A stretch of DNA of 22,776 nt from a virus. Below the pieces are notes generated by a model, which saw nothing but the letters and a program-made list of their open reading frames with translations, had not been told where the DNA came from and did not search any database. The translations under genes and the position numbers were made by a program. Below, piece by piece: positions 8,051 to 15,821 of this stretch (within the stretch, counting starts at the first letter, position 1; each line of letters starts with the position of its first letter). The stretch spans positions 1-22,776 of the IMG/VR virus record IMGVR_UViG_3300040770_000087; one strand, written 5' to 3'.

Positions 8051-10309
8051 TTATAGTTGTTCACTTACGCGAAATTTCCAAATAACATTTGTTAACTCTA
8101 TGGCTCCGTCCATAGTTCCCGACCCTAGTCGGTTCTCTTCGGATAGATCCGCCAGCGCTTCGATCAGTATTACGTCATTAGCTTCTACGCTAAACGTCCT
8201 ATTTGCGACTACGTTTAGATAGGTCGCTTGCGTAGAGCCGTTTCGAAATCTATCTATAGCTCCGTTCGAGTAAACTGATAGCAAAAATACGCCGTTTTTC
8301 CATAGGTTAAAAAATATTTTTGTTCTAGCCTCAGCCCCGCCGCCTCTATTCGAGCAGTCTAGGAACAAACGCCCGATAGTCAAATCTACGTTTACAAGTG
8401 AGGCCCTTTCGAACTCTAATACTTTGAATACTGTAGGCGGTGTCCCGTCTGAAACGTCCCCTATTTGCGGGGCGAAAGTGTCCGGTATGTTTATTTGCGT
8501 CGTTATCTTTGCTGAGTAATTTAATCGTCTTTTAATTCCGTTAGTATCTGCCACGGCGTAGCGGTAAACTGTATCTAACTCGCTCCTAAACTCAGATAAA
8601 AAGTTAGCCCGTCCATTATGCGCGACGTTTATCTTGGCTACTCGGCTAGTGCCGTCCTCCTGGCTTATAAACTGGAAAGCTATATCTGAATTACTTTTGA
8701 CGTTCTCGGGCTCTATGTTAGAGACTTTAAGCTCAAAGGCCGCGCTAATGTCTACCGAAGTAGGGAACGCTAGGACTTGGGCCCCGTTTATAGATATATC
8801 ATTTTTCGTTAAGTCCGCCGCGGTTATTAGCATCGTTTGCGCAGGGCTCACGTTAAAAGCCGCATAGAGCGCAAATATATCCAGTATAAAAACATCCCCG
8901 TAAAAGCCTACGCTTAAATTTTGGTCAAACACTATAGGCACGTCGGCGGCTGTCCGTTCAATCATTAAAGCCTTAACTCTAACCTCATCCTTTTTAGTAG
9001 TGAAATTTAACTCTAAAGGCAGCCAATAAGAGGCTAATTGTTTAATATAAAATACCTCTTGCATCTTAAAGTTAGCTAATAGTATAGCGTCGTATCTGAA
9101 TTTTAACTGCGCAAAAGTTGGCAGGGCTATATTTTTAGTATAGGCCTGGTGGAATAGCTGCCATATCTCGAGAATGTTAGGCGAAAAGGCTTTATACATT
9201 AACTGGTAAGTTAGCAAGCCGTTAGCGTAAACGGGCACGCTTGTACGCGCGTCCTCAAATCTGAAAATATTAAGCGTTTGCGGTTCCGTGATTTCGCCGA
9301 GAGTTCTAAGCGGCATCGCCCCGTCGTCCTCTAGGTCCTGGTCGTCGAATAGTCGTAAAGATCCTGCGCCGAAATCGCTAGTAAGGTAGTCCGAAGAGGC
9401 TATAATTGATTTATTATTGTCGAAAAAGCCGTTATAGTAGTCGGGACTTTCCGAGTACGATACTGTATTCTTTTTAGCTAGTCCACCCTCAGAGCTATAT
9501 TCTGTAAAGCCTACAAACTTAGTCGAGTAGTCCACAAACTGCGCTTTTTTAGCCTCTATGTTTTTCCATAAAAATAGGCCTATTGTTTTGGATGAGTCCG
9601 AGACCTCGATATAGCCGTTAAATGTTTTCAGTACCGAGTTTATAAAGTCGTAAACGGTTAGCGTCTCGCCGAATTGCGGCAAGCCGTCCGCTCCATACCA
9701 ACCGACGTTCGAGCTGGTGTAGTATTTAGGAAGCTCTACGTCTGTTAGTATATCGCCTATTATCGAATAGCCTAACTGCGTGAATATTTTAACGACTAGG
9801 GACTTTATGTTTAGTAAGATTACGGACTCTTCAACAACTATAAAACCGCTAGTATCTTGCGCCGAAATCGGGGCAGTTCTAGCCTCTACATTCTCGGGGC
9901 CGTTAAGCAGTAAAAAGCTAAAGGCATCTTTGTTATAAATTACGCCCGTGTCTATTTGACTCATTAAAACGGTTTTCGCTTTACTAACGAAAAGGCTATC
10001 GGTAAAGATCACATAAACGGGTATAGACTCGGCGTTTTCTTTTTGGACTTTTAGCGTTTGACGTTTTAAAAATATACAGCCGTTAAGTACTACGTCTACG
10101 TCTTTGCCTATCGTCATGCTCCTAGCCTTAGAGTTTGGCAAATAGTTAATACCTAACAGCCTGCGATTTTTAGACGAGTTTTTTAACGTGAAGTTATTAG
10201 AATAAGAGTACTGGTCCTGTATGCCGTTAAGCTGCTGCGACTTTTTAAAAGTCACAAGGCTATCGGCGTCAAGGTCTAACTGCTCGTTATCTATAAATAG
10301 TTGTATCAT
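8051..10309 (-). CDS. Minor tail / tail-tip structural protein
   Basis: A 752-residue protein upstream of the tape measure and overlapped by 4 nt with the end of the preceding structural gene. It opens with MIQLFIDNEQLDLDADS, is beta-rich throughout, and has a C-terminal region (about 640-752: KIFFNLWKNGVFLLSVYSNG, then repeated short strands) that could be a jelly-roll receptor-binding fold. There is no signal peptide. Tail-tip hub, baseplate or receptor-binding functions are all possible; I do not recognise a named family. Tail-tip genes usually follow the tape measure, so the position before it is unusual. Confidence 0.6.
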   Translation of the reverse strand: MIQLFIDNEQLDLDADSLVTFKKSQQLNGIQDQYSYSNNFTLKNSSKNRRLLGINYLPNSKARSMTIGKDVDVVLNGCIFLKRQTLKVQKENAESIPVYVIFTDSLFVSKAKTVLMSQIDTGVIYNKDAFSFLLLNGPENVEARTAPISAQDTSGFIVVEESVILLNIKSLVVKIFTQLGYSIIGDILTDVELPKYYTSSNVGWYGADGLPQFGETLTVYDFINSVLKTFNGYIEVSDSSKTIGLFLWKNIEAKKAQFVDYSTKFVGFTEYSSEGGLAKKNTVSYSESPDYYNGFFDNNKSIIASSDYLTSDFGAGSLRLFDDQDLEDDGAMPLRTLGEITEPQTLNIFRFEDARTSVPVYANGLLTYQLMYKAFSPNILEIWQLFHQAYTKNIALPTFAQLKFRYDAILLANFKMQEVFYIKQLASYWLPLELNFTTKKDEVRVKALMIERTAADVPIVFDQNLSVGFYGDVFILDIFALYAAFNVSPAQTMLITAADLTKNDISINGAQVLAFPTSVDISAAFELKVSNIEPENVKSNSDIAFQFISQEDGTSRVAKINVAHNGRANFLSEFRSELDTVYRYAVADTNGIKRRLNYSAKITTQINIPDTFAPQIGDVSDGTPPTVFKVLEFERASLVNVDLTIGRLFLDCSNRGGGAEARTKIFFNLWKNGVFLLSVYSNGAIDRFRNGSTQATYLNVVANRTFSVEANDVILIEALADLSEENRLGSGTMDGAIELTNVIWKFRVSEQL

Positions 10310-11424
10310 AGCTTAAAATTACCCGAGTTAGTAATTTTTGCCTTTAGTTGAAAGTCAAAAGTACGGTACTGCTTAGCCGCTGCGCCTGTTACCTCGCACT
10401 CGATAAAAAGATCGTTGCCGTTTATCTGCTTAAGGTTCATTTCTATTTTCGGGGATCTAAGCAGCATATCGAAAAGCTCGTACAAGGCTTTAATCTTTGA
10501 GCCCTTAAAACTAATTTCGTTTTTGTAGTTACTGCCCGCCTGGACTGCTGGGCTTTTATTCTCGTTTTCGTTAAAGTAGTTTCGATCGTAGAAAGTTACG
10601 CCGCTACGGTCGGCCGCGTTTGAGTCGATAGCGGAGTAAAAATATGAAAAACCGCCTAGAGGGTTTATAAATCTAAATTGTACGGTGTCGTTAACCTCAT
10701 CGCGATAGTTAAACGCCTGCAAAGTCTTTGCGGGGTTTTGGTTAGTGCACCTGATCGGAACTAAAGACTTAACGGCGGTCACTTGTGGAGCTGTTAGTAG
10801 ATAAGTCGCTACGCCGTCAATCGCTGTGACTGCTGAGGGTATGCCTTCGACCGTTACGCTATTGCCTGTTAGCTCGTTATTGAATATCGAAATATAGTTA
10901 TCGAAGCCGTTGCATACTTCTATCACTTCGGGCGCTAGGAACGTGAGCGAGTTGTCCGTTATAGGATTAGCGAACTTGTCAAATAGTAGGCGTTCGCCCA
11001 TTATTGAGAAGTAAACGCCGTCTAGGCTGTCGATAGCTCCTACGCCGTCAGTAAATACAAAATTATCAAAGACATAGTTATCGAACCTAAACGCGTCGTC
11101 GTTCGGGACCGAGCCGTCACGGATTTTTAGGCTAGTGGTAAACTTTTCAATAGCTAGATTCTTAGTCCCTCCGAAATCAAACTCAAAGCCGTTAAGTTGT
11201 AGCGCCTTGAAAAACTCTGAGGCGTCTACGCTAAAAACTTTCGTTTGCGTGTTTGGGAATACGTTACGAATTACGGCGGTTTTATTAGCCCATTGGGACG
11301 TAATAACCACGTCGCAAACGTAGTCGTCAAAGTTCCCGACCTCTGAGTCGGTTGTGAATTCAAAAACTGCAGGGCTTGTGCAATTGAAAAACTGAGCAGG
11401 CCCTTTTATTAACGTAATAGCCAT
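10306..11424 (-). CDS. Minor structural (tail) protein
   Basis: A 372-residue, beta-rich protein without membrane segments. The N-terminal part has DDYVCDVVITSQWANKTAV and FSVDASEFFKALQLNGF (about 32-82); the middle has GGFSYFYSAID (about 255-266), a motif I associate with structural proteins of Bacteroidetes phages; the end is charged beta strands. It overlaps the preceding gene by 16 nt and the 752-residue tail gene by 4 nt (ATGA), so the two are probably translated together and may interact at the tail tip. A neck or distal-tail role is a guess. Confidence 0.5.
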   Translation of the reverse strand: MAITLIKGPAQFFNCTSPAVFEFTTDSEVGNFDDYVCDVVITSQWANKTAVIRNVFPNTQTKVFSVDASEFFKALQLNGFEFDFGGTKNLAIEKFTTSLKIRDGSVPNDDAFRFDNYVFDNFVFTDGVGAIDSLDGVYFSIMGERLLFDKFANPITDNSLTFLAPEVIEVCNGFDNYISIFNNELTGNSVTVEGIPSAVTAIDGVATYLLTAPQVTAVKSLVPIRCTNQNPAKTLQAFNYRDEVNDTVQFRFINPLGGFSYFYSAIDSNAADRSGVTFYDRNYFNENENKSPAVQAGSNYKNEISFKGSKIKALYELFDMLLRSPKIEMNLKQINGNDLFIECEVTGAAAKQYRTFDFQLKAKITNSGNFKL

Positions 11425-11840
11425 TGTGTCGTACTTACTTCGTTTATAGTCTCATCTATTGCGATGTTCATTATTCTTTGTATATTCTCGGAGCTAAGGA
11501 CCTCCTGCAATTTACTAGATCCTCCTTTGCGATCCCAGCTTGTGCCCTCTGCGAGTATTGAGGCTAGAACGGCGTAAGGGTCTAAAGTTCCCGCTAAGCC
11601 TTTGGCCTCTATCCAAGTCGTTAGCGCTTCGACTGTCGGCGGGCTTTTAAACTGCTCCCCGTCCCTCAACTCTAAAATATAATCCTCTGCGTAAACTCGA
11701 ACCTCGTCGATGTTTTCGGTCTTAGTTGTCTGCGTGCTTATGCTCTCTATCAATTGCCGAGTAGCCACCATGTCCTCGGCAACTATTGCGCCGCGAAGGG
11801 GTTGTATGAGTTCGTCGTCGACTAAAGCCTCTAAGTTCAT
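11409..11840 (-). CDS. Small tail or neck protein, unknown family
   Basis: A 143-residue, acidic protein. It has a helical N-terminus (VDDELIQPLRGAIVAEDMVA), a middle with PPTVEALTTWIEAKGL, then DPYAVLASILAEGTSW followed by KGGSSKLQEVLSS and a C-terminal helix ending in EVSTTQWLLR. The Ala-xx-Ile-xxx-Gly-[ST] pattern is like that of HK97-gp10-type tail completion proteins, but is too loose to prove it. Its ATG overlaps the stop of the 25-residue membrane-peptide gene as ATGA. It sits early in the tail block, where head-tail joining and tail-terminator proteins often lie. Confidence 0.5.
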   Translation of the reverse strand: MNLEALVDDELIQPLRGAIVAEDMVATRQLIESISTQTTKTENIDEVRVYAEDYILELRDGEQFKSPPTVEALTTWIEAKGLAGTLDPYAVLASILAEGTSWDRKGGSSKLQEVLSSENIQRIMNIAIDETINEVSTTQWLLR

Positions 11841-11914
11841 AATTTACCTGATCCGTACATTAATAAATATATGATTGTTATACCTATCGCTATTTTAGCT
11901 ATTAAGTTTCTCAT
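11837..11914 (-). CDS. 25-residue membrane peptide
   Basis: ATG at 11914, 25 codons, stop at 11839-11837. Starts MRNLIAKIAIGITIIYLLMY, a single hydrophobic helix after a basic start, then GSGKL. It is joined on both sides by ATGA overlaps (start with the 38-residue gene's stop, stop with the 143-residue gene's start), which makes it a real coupled frame and not chance. A short membrane protein of unknown role; a holin-like or tail-assembly helper function is speculation. Confidence 0.55.
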   Translation of the reverse strand: MRNLIAKIAIGITIIYLLMYGSGKL

Positions 11915-12027
11915 AGTTCTTTGTCTGAGATCGACCCAACGAAGAACCTAGCCGATATTAATAGCCCCGCTAAAATTCCTGCCAAAAATACAACAAAGCT
12001 CAGCGCTATAATGTCATTTAAATCCAT
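11911..12027 (-). CDS. 38-residue membrane peptide
   Basis: ATG at 12027, 38 codons, stop at 11913-11911. Residues about 6-29 form one hydrophobic helix (IIALSFVVFLAGILAGLL), preceded by acidic MDLND and followed by a charged SISDKEL tail. Six nt separate it from the preceding stop, and its own stop overlaps the next ATG (ATGA). No family is recognised. Together with the 25-residue gene it forms a pair of consecutive one-helix membrane proteins. Confidence 0.6.
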   Translation of the reverse strand: MDLNDIIALSFVVFLAGILAGLLISARFFVGSISDKEL

Positions 12028-12033
12028 AATAAT

Positions 12034-12342
12034 CTATTTTTTAACCCAAGTTATGATCAACTCCTTTTTGCCGTTAAACTCCGTCCTATCGGCGGCTATC
12101 TCGTTCACTTCTCTTACTTCTATCTCTACGTTTTCAAGTAGTATGCATACCCAGGCGTGTTCCTTATCGTCGATATGATGGGATCTAGTCCTCAAACCTA
12201 ACTCATTCAAAGCCCTTAGTAGCGGTACGGCTTGCGTATTAGCTACAAACTCTCCGTCTCCAAAGTCTACAAGCTCGTGAGCTTCGGTAAGCTCGTGATG
12301 GTGATTGCAATGTTTATATTTTTTTGAAGGTATCAAATCCAT
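12034..12342 (-). CDS. Conserved-looking hypothetical protein with His cluster
   Basis: A 102-residue protein. The N-terminus has YKHCNHHHELTEAHEL (residues 9-24: one Cys, five His), then VDFGDGEFVANTQAVPLLRALNELG, SHHIDDKEHAWV, ILLENVEIEVREVNEI and a KKELIITWVKK end. The middle resembles a small alpha/beta protein I think recurs in Bacteroidetes phage genomes, but I know no function. His/Cys density at the start could bind metal. It overlaps the preceding gene by 10 nt. Confidence 0.6.
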   Translation of the reverse strand: MDLIPSKKYKHCNHHHELTEAHELVDFGDGEFVANTQAVPLLRALNELGLRTRSHHIDDKEHAWVCILLENVEIEVREVNEIAADRTEFNGKKELIITWVKK

Positions 12343-12797
12343 ATCGTGTAATTTACTTCTACGCCTGTGCAGCTCGTCGCTTTCGTGTAGCGTACTGAGT
12401 TGTACAAAGGCCGTAAGTTGTTAATAGTTATCTCAAAGTCGCAGGCAATATAAAATCTCAGCTCTTTCGCAAAGTCTAGGTTAAGCAGTTCCTTAACGAT
12501 GTTTATAAACTGCCCGTCGTTATACGTCGAGGCGTTTACGTCCGTGCCTATATCGGCCGGCTGCCCTATGAACATAACGCCGTCGAACCTCATGCGGCTA
12601 TTATTCTCTATCGGCGTAGCTACGTCAATACGATTGATAAAAAACAGAGCGTCCGCCAGCTCGTTAGGCGTTACGCCCGTGCTATCGGTATCGTAATACT
12701 GGAAGCCGTTATACTCTGCGATGTATTTAAACAAGTCGCTAGGGTCGGCAATTGCTGGCAGTTGGTAAGTGTTGTCTTTAGGCTTTAAGATGCTCAT
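12333..12797 (-). CDS. Putative tail terminator or completion protein
   Basis: A 154-residue protein with mixed alpha/beta make-up and a C-terminus TSCTGVEVNYTIWI, a final beta strand reminiscent of tail-terminator (gpU-like) proteins. Before it: LFKYIAEYNGFQYYD, LADALFFINRID, NIVKELLNLDF. There is no membrane segment. Its location after terminase and before the tail proteins fits a protein that caps or joins the tail, but the ending is only suggestive. It overlaps its neighbours by ATGA (12794) and 10 nt (12333). Confidence 0.42.
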   Translation of the reverse strand: MSILKPKDNTYQLPAIADPSDLFKYIAEYNGFQYYDTDSTGVTPNELADALFFINRIDVATPIENNSRMRFDGVMFIGQPADIGTDVNASTYNDGQFINIVKELLNLDFAKELRFYIACDFEITINNLRPLYNSVRYTKATSCTGVEVNYTIWI

Positions 12798-13345
12798 TTC
12801 TTTTTCGGCTTGTTGCGCTCGTACTCGTTGAACGCGTTTAATTTGTCCGCTAAGATAGATAAAATTATTGTATCGAGGTTAAAAAGCGCTCTTTTTTCTT
12901 GGCTCTTCTCGTTGTAGTTCACGGGAATAGCTTTTTTGTCGGCCCAGTAGTTTATATAATAAAACTTATTTACCGTTTCATTCTGAAAGCCTTTACTGCT
13001 GCCCTCGACGTTGTAGCTGTGGTGTACGTGCTCTACGGCTTCACGTATGTATCTTATAGCCTCTACGAATTTATGGGTAAAAGCTTTTAAGATTATAGCC
13101 TTAAAGGCTGGCGCGCTTTGGATATTAAACCCCTCGTAAAAGCGTAGCGTTATCGCTGCGAGCTCCTTTTCGTTTTTAGCCTCTTGCAGGTCTAGCCAGT
13201 CGAACGCGTTTATCTTATCGACTATCTGCTCTTTTGTGATGCCCAAGTCGAGGTATTGCGCTAGGGCGCCCTCGTGCCTGAGTACAGCTTTCTCTTTTTT
13301 GCTCGGACGCTTTAAGGCGTTACGGATTTTAGTTTTTAGTCCCAT
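12794..13345 (-). CDS. Hypothetical protein after terminase
   Basis: A 183-residue basic, mostly helical protein: a Lys/Arg-rich start (KTKIRNALKRPSKKEK), then a helical body with HKFVEAIRYIREAVEHVHHSY, a Tyr-rich NKFYYINYWADK stretch and a long last helix ending ERNKPKKK. No family is recognised. It starts inside the large terminase gene (10-nt overlap) and ends in an ATGA overlap with the next, so it belongs to the same transcript. A role in packaging or head-tail joining is plausible from position only. Confidence 0.55.
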   Translation of the reverse strand: MGLKTKIRNALKRPSKKEKAVLRHEGALAQYLDLGITKEQIVDKINAFDWLDLQEAKNEKELAAITLRFYEGFNIQSAPAFKAIILKAFTHKFVEAIRYIREAVEHVHHSYNVEGSSKGFQNETVNKFYYINYWADKKAIPVNYNEKSQEKRALFNLDTIILSILADKLNAFNEYERNKPKKK

Positions 13346-14676
13346 ACTGGTCTCGTTTTTAGTTCAAATATAAATCTCATTAGCAGGGCGTCGAACCAGT
13401 CGGGCGATCTGCCTGTACGCTTTTTAAGTTCCTTTTTACTTTCTAGCTTAATTTTGCCCTCGTCGTCGGTCGGCTCTCTACATATTTGCTCTAAGTCTGC
13501 CATAATTTGGCGCTTAAACGTTAGGTCCTCGATAAATATTAAGCCTTTTTGTAAGTGGTCTTTAAGCATGAAAGCGCACTCCGTTTTGAGGTTTTTATAC
13601 TGTTTGTCTTTAAGCGGGGCGGCGTTGTTAATGAAAGGCTTTGCGGCGGTCAGCTTGGTAAGGCTGTTAGCTGTAAACTTTCTAAGTCCGTCCGCGTCAT
13701 AAGTTATATTTGAATACGGGATCTTGTGCTCTTCGGCTAGTTCTTTTATCTTGGTGCCGATAGCCGTTTCGTCTATTTTATCTATGCCGTACGTCTTTAT
13801 AACCCTAAAGCCGTGCCAAATGAATACTGTAAAAATATCAGCCCCCATGTAGGCAATGTCTGCAGTCATGTATTTCGCGCCTAGCGCCTTAACAAAAGAA
13901 TTGGTAAAGAGGTTGCAAATGTTATCGTAGTCGTAAAGGCTGTAAGGGTTATCGTCGTATTCCCAGTCGCCGTAAACTAATCGCTTAATGCTTTTCTCAT
14001 CGCCTTTAAGGGCTCGCATTAAGTCCCTAATGTAGTTTTTAGGCAACATCTTGTTATCAGTCGGTAAGGCTTGCACAAACTTACGGTAAGACGGCAGGCG
14101 TCCCTCTTTGTTGGCTAGGTAATAGTCCTCGTAAACGAAATTCTTTGAGGGGTTTAGCGTAACAAGTAGCTTGCCTGGTAGGTTATAGAGGTCATTTTTC
14201 CAGCGGCCGATAGTCCCCTGCAGCATTGCTTTAGCCTTGGGGTGTAGCTCTCCCGCCTCCTCGATCCAACCGCGCGTCATTTGGATAGATCCGAAGCGCT
14301 CGAAATCGGGGTCATTTGGTAGGTAGGCGGCTTCTAGTAAAAATATCTTTGAGCCGTTGTATAGCGTGTAAAAGTTGTCTTGGCCGTTAAAGCTGTAGTA
14401 ACGGTCGTCTAGCCCCCAGTCGGTAAAAACCTCGACTATTGTAGGCTGTGTATATTTTCGTAAATCGTTTAACTTTTTACGGGCGATAAAGTAGTGGGTC
14501 CCTGCGTAGATCAGCGCGTCGCCTAAGATCAGTGAGGCCCCTAGGTAGGACTTTCCCGAGCCTTTCGAGCCTCCGTAGGCTATATCTGAGACTTCGGAGT
14601 CCAGCCAGTACTTAGCGACTTCGAGCTGCTTAGCGTTGCCCCTGGTGTTAAACTCAATTGAGATCGTCGAACTCAT
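13336..14676 (-). CDS. terL: Terminase large subunit
   Basis: A 446-residue packaging motor. The ATPase has Walker A GGSKGSGKS (residues 35-43), and a hydrophobic-acid Walker B at GWIEEAGE (137-142) with the likely catalytic Glu. The C-terminal nuclease domain shows the usual acidic triad candidates Asp273 (TADIAYMGAD), Asp327/329 (TYDADG) and Asp426/429 (SPDWFDALLMRF). It pumps DNA into the prohead and cuts the concatemer. It overlaps the small subunit gene by 23 nt. Length and motif order are normal for the family. Confidence 0.93.
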   Translation of the reverse strand: MSSTISIEFNTRGNAKQLEVAKYWLDSEVSDIAYGGSKGSGKSYLGASLILGDALIYAGTHYFIARKKLNDLRKYTQPTIVEVFTDWGLDDRYYSFNGQDNFYTLYNGSKIFLLEAAYLPNDPDFERFGSIQMTRGWIEEAGELHPKAKAMLQGTIGRWKNDLYNLPGKLLVTLNPSKNFVYEDYYLANKEGRLPSYRKFVQALPTDNKMLPKNYIRDLMRALKGDEKSIKRLVYGDWEYDDNPYSLYDYDNICNLFTNSFVKALGAKYMTADIAYMGADIFTVFIWHGFRVIKTYGIDKIDETAIGTKIKELAEEHKIPYSNITYDADGLRKFTANSLTKLTAAKPFINNAAPLKDKQYKNLKTECAFMLKDHLQKGLIFIEDLTFKRQIMADLEQICREPTDDEGKIKLESKKELKKRTGRSPDWFDALLMRFIFELKTRPVWD

Positions 14677-15124
14677 CGTTTTGCGGCTCTTGCGGCGTTT
14701 CGTTTTTTATAACCATCCCGATAATCGGCGCGACTAAAGGCTTATCGCCGCTAGTGACGTCCAGCTTATCGCCGTATTTTTTAGGCTGCATTTTAGCCAG
14801 TACCCACCTACGGGCGTCAACTCTCAACCTTGCACGTTGTACGACGTCCTTATCTACTCGCTCGCAGCCCTCAGGGTCGATGTAAACGTCTTTGTGATTT
14901 TCGTCGGCTATGCTTAGAATATCCTCGAAAATAGCCTCAGCCCGTAATTCAGTCGCGCGCGCGTATTGCTTGGCTAGCTCTGCGTCTGCTGCTATCCACT
15001 CGTGAAACGTAGAGGCGTTAACCGTATCGGCCGAACGAGTAGCCGAGCGCACCGAAGCCCCGTCCTCAACGAGTTGGAGAACCTTTTTAAACGCTGCTAG
15101 TTTTTCGGCTGGTGTGTACTTCAT
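14654..15124 (-). CDS. terS: Terminase small subunit
   Basis: A 156-residue protein. N-terminal helix-turn-helix-like part (residues 10-45, SVRSATRSADTVNASTFHEWI) that would bind the packaging site, then a central oligomerising helix (AELAKQYARATELRAEAIF), VQRARLRVDARRWVLAKMQP and KKYGDKLDVTSGD, matching Sf6-type small terminases. The ATG at 15124 follows almost directly after a promoter box, leaving little or no 5' leader. The non-coding repeat region upstream is a plausible recognition site. Confidence 0.85.
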   Translation of the reverse strand: MKYTPAEKLAAFKKVLQLVEDGASVRSATRSADTVNASTFHEWIAADAELAKQYARATELRAEAIFEDILSIADENHKDVYIDPEGCERVDKDVVQRARLRVDARRWVLAKMQPKKYGDKLDVTSGDKPLVAPIIGMVIKNETPQEPQNDEFDDLN

Positions 15125-15545
15125 AGCCCCAAAGATATATAAACCCGCACCAATTCAACAAATAAAAATCGTAAAATATTAACGTAAACAAGAAATAAAC
15201 AACGTAACTAGCTAGCTCCCAGCCTATTGGACTAAAAATAAACAAGAACGGAAACAAGAAAAAAGCCTTTGTTTCTCTGCGAAGCCCCGCCGTTACTCGT
15301 TTTTAGCTAGCGTAAACGAAATAAACAAAAAAACCCGCAAAAGTGTATATACGTGATTACGTAATATTATTATTATTATGTAGTCTTATTACTATATATT
15401 TATTATTCTTATTATTATATTATTATTATTGTTTATTAGTTTACTTGTCTGTTAAGCCCGGCCACCGTTAGGGCTATGCGTAAACAACTATTGTTTATTT
15501 TACGCCTTTATTGTTTACGCCTTGTTTACGCTCTGCCTTAAAACG
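15125..15545. other. Non-coding repeat region, candidate origin or packaging site
   Basis: About 420 bp with no gene. It holds nine copies of TAAACA: forward at 15185, 15196, 15239, 15322 and 15481, reverse (TGTTTA) at 15430, 15492, 15512 and 15523; several sit in a longer CGTAAACAA. The region 15361-15430 is an A/T-only-like stretch of repeated TTA with very few G/C. A 10-bp palindrome ATTACGTAAT lies at 15356-15365. Clustered short repeats flanking an AT-rich core is the build of a replication origin, and the place beside terS is also where packaging sites lie. Neither function is shown. Confidence 0.5.
15130..15158 (-). promoter_or_regulatory. Promoter for the terminase-tail block
   Basis: Minus-strand TATCTTTG (15130-15137) matches TAnnTTTG exactly and has TTG upstream at 15156-15158 after an 18-nt spacer (a second TTG at 15159-15161 gives 21 nt). 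The last base of the box is six nt from the terS ATG, so the transcript would start at or next to the start codon. Confidence 0.6.
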
Positions 15546-15568
15546 AAAAAACCGCCTCGGGGGCGGTT
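15546..15568 (-). terminator. Rho-independent terminator
   Basis: Perfect 7-bp stem AACCGCC (15550-15556) / GGCGGTT (15562-15568), GC-rich, loop of 5, followed on the minus strand by U (complement of 15546-15551). It lies 38 nt after the stop of the 71-residue gene. A plus-strand T run at 15571-15575 could let it work both ways. Confidence 0.85.
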
Positions 15569-15605
15569 AGTTTTTAGGTGTGGTATTTTCTTACTTTTTA
15601 TGTTT

Positions 15606-15821
15606 TCAGTTAAAAGAGGCGATAGCTAATATCGTTTTTTGCAGCTCTTTGTCGAGCTCTTCGGCTCTTCGCTCTAATACTATTCGGCCGTTATCTTGTA
15701 AGCTATTCACTATAACGGCGATCTCTTCGCTGCTAAAATCCAGTGTTAAAATGTCGTGCATTACGTTTTCGATCTTCTCCTCTACTATCTCGGTGCGGGT
15801 TTTTTTCTTAAATATTCTCAT
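15606..15821 (-). CDS. 71-residue helical protein, unknown
   Basis: MRIFKKKTRTEIVEEKIENV opens a charged, fully helical protein with a hydrophobic SSEEIAVIVNSLQDNGRIVLERR middle and a C-terminal helix ending IASFN. It is the last gene of a three-gene unit and starts 14 nt inside the preceding one, so it is probably translated by coupling. It could be a small regulator or an inhibitor protein; there is no motif that says which. Confidence 0.55.
   Translation of the reverse strand: MRIFKKKTRTEIVEEKIENVMHDILTLDFSSEEIAVIVNSLQDNGRIVLERRAEELDKELQKTILAIASFN

Noticed and set aside
8047-8064. GTG start of the tape measure gene
   Set aside because: An ATG 18 nt downstream avoids overlap with the upstream gene and has A-rich upstream sequence; the GTG remains possible.
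13365-13372. TATATTTG box before the 183-residue gene
   Set aside because: It lies inside terL coding sequence and has only TTC upstream; similar boxes occur by chance in other genes (for example 8872-8879).
15181-15535. CRISPR array
   Set aside because: The repeats are six to nine bases, irregularly spaced and in both directions, without spacers.
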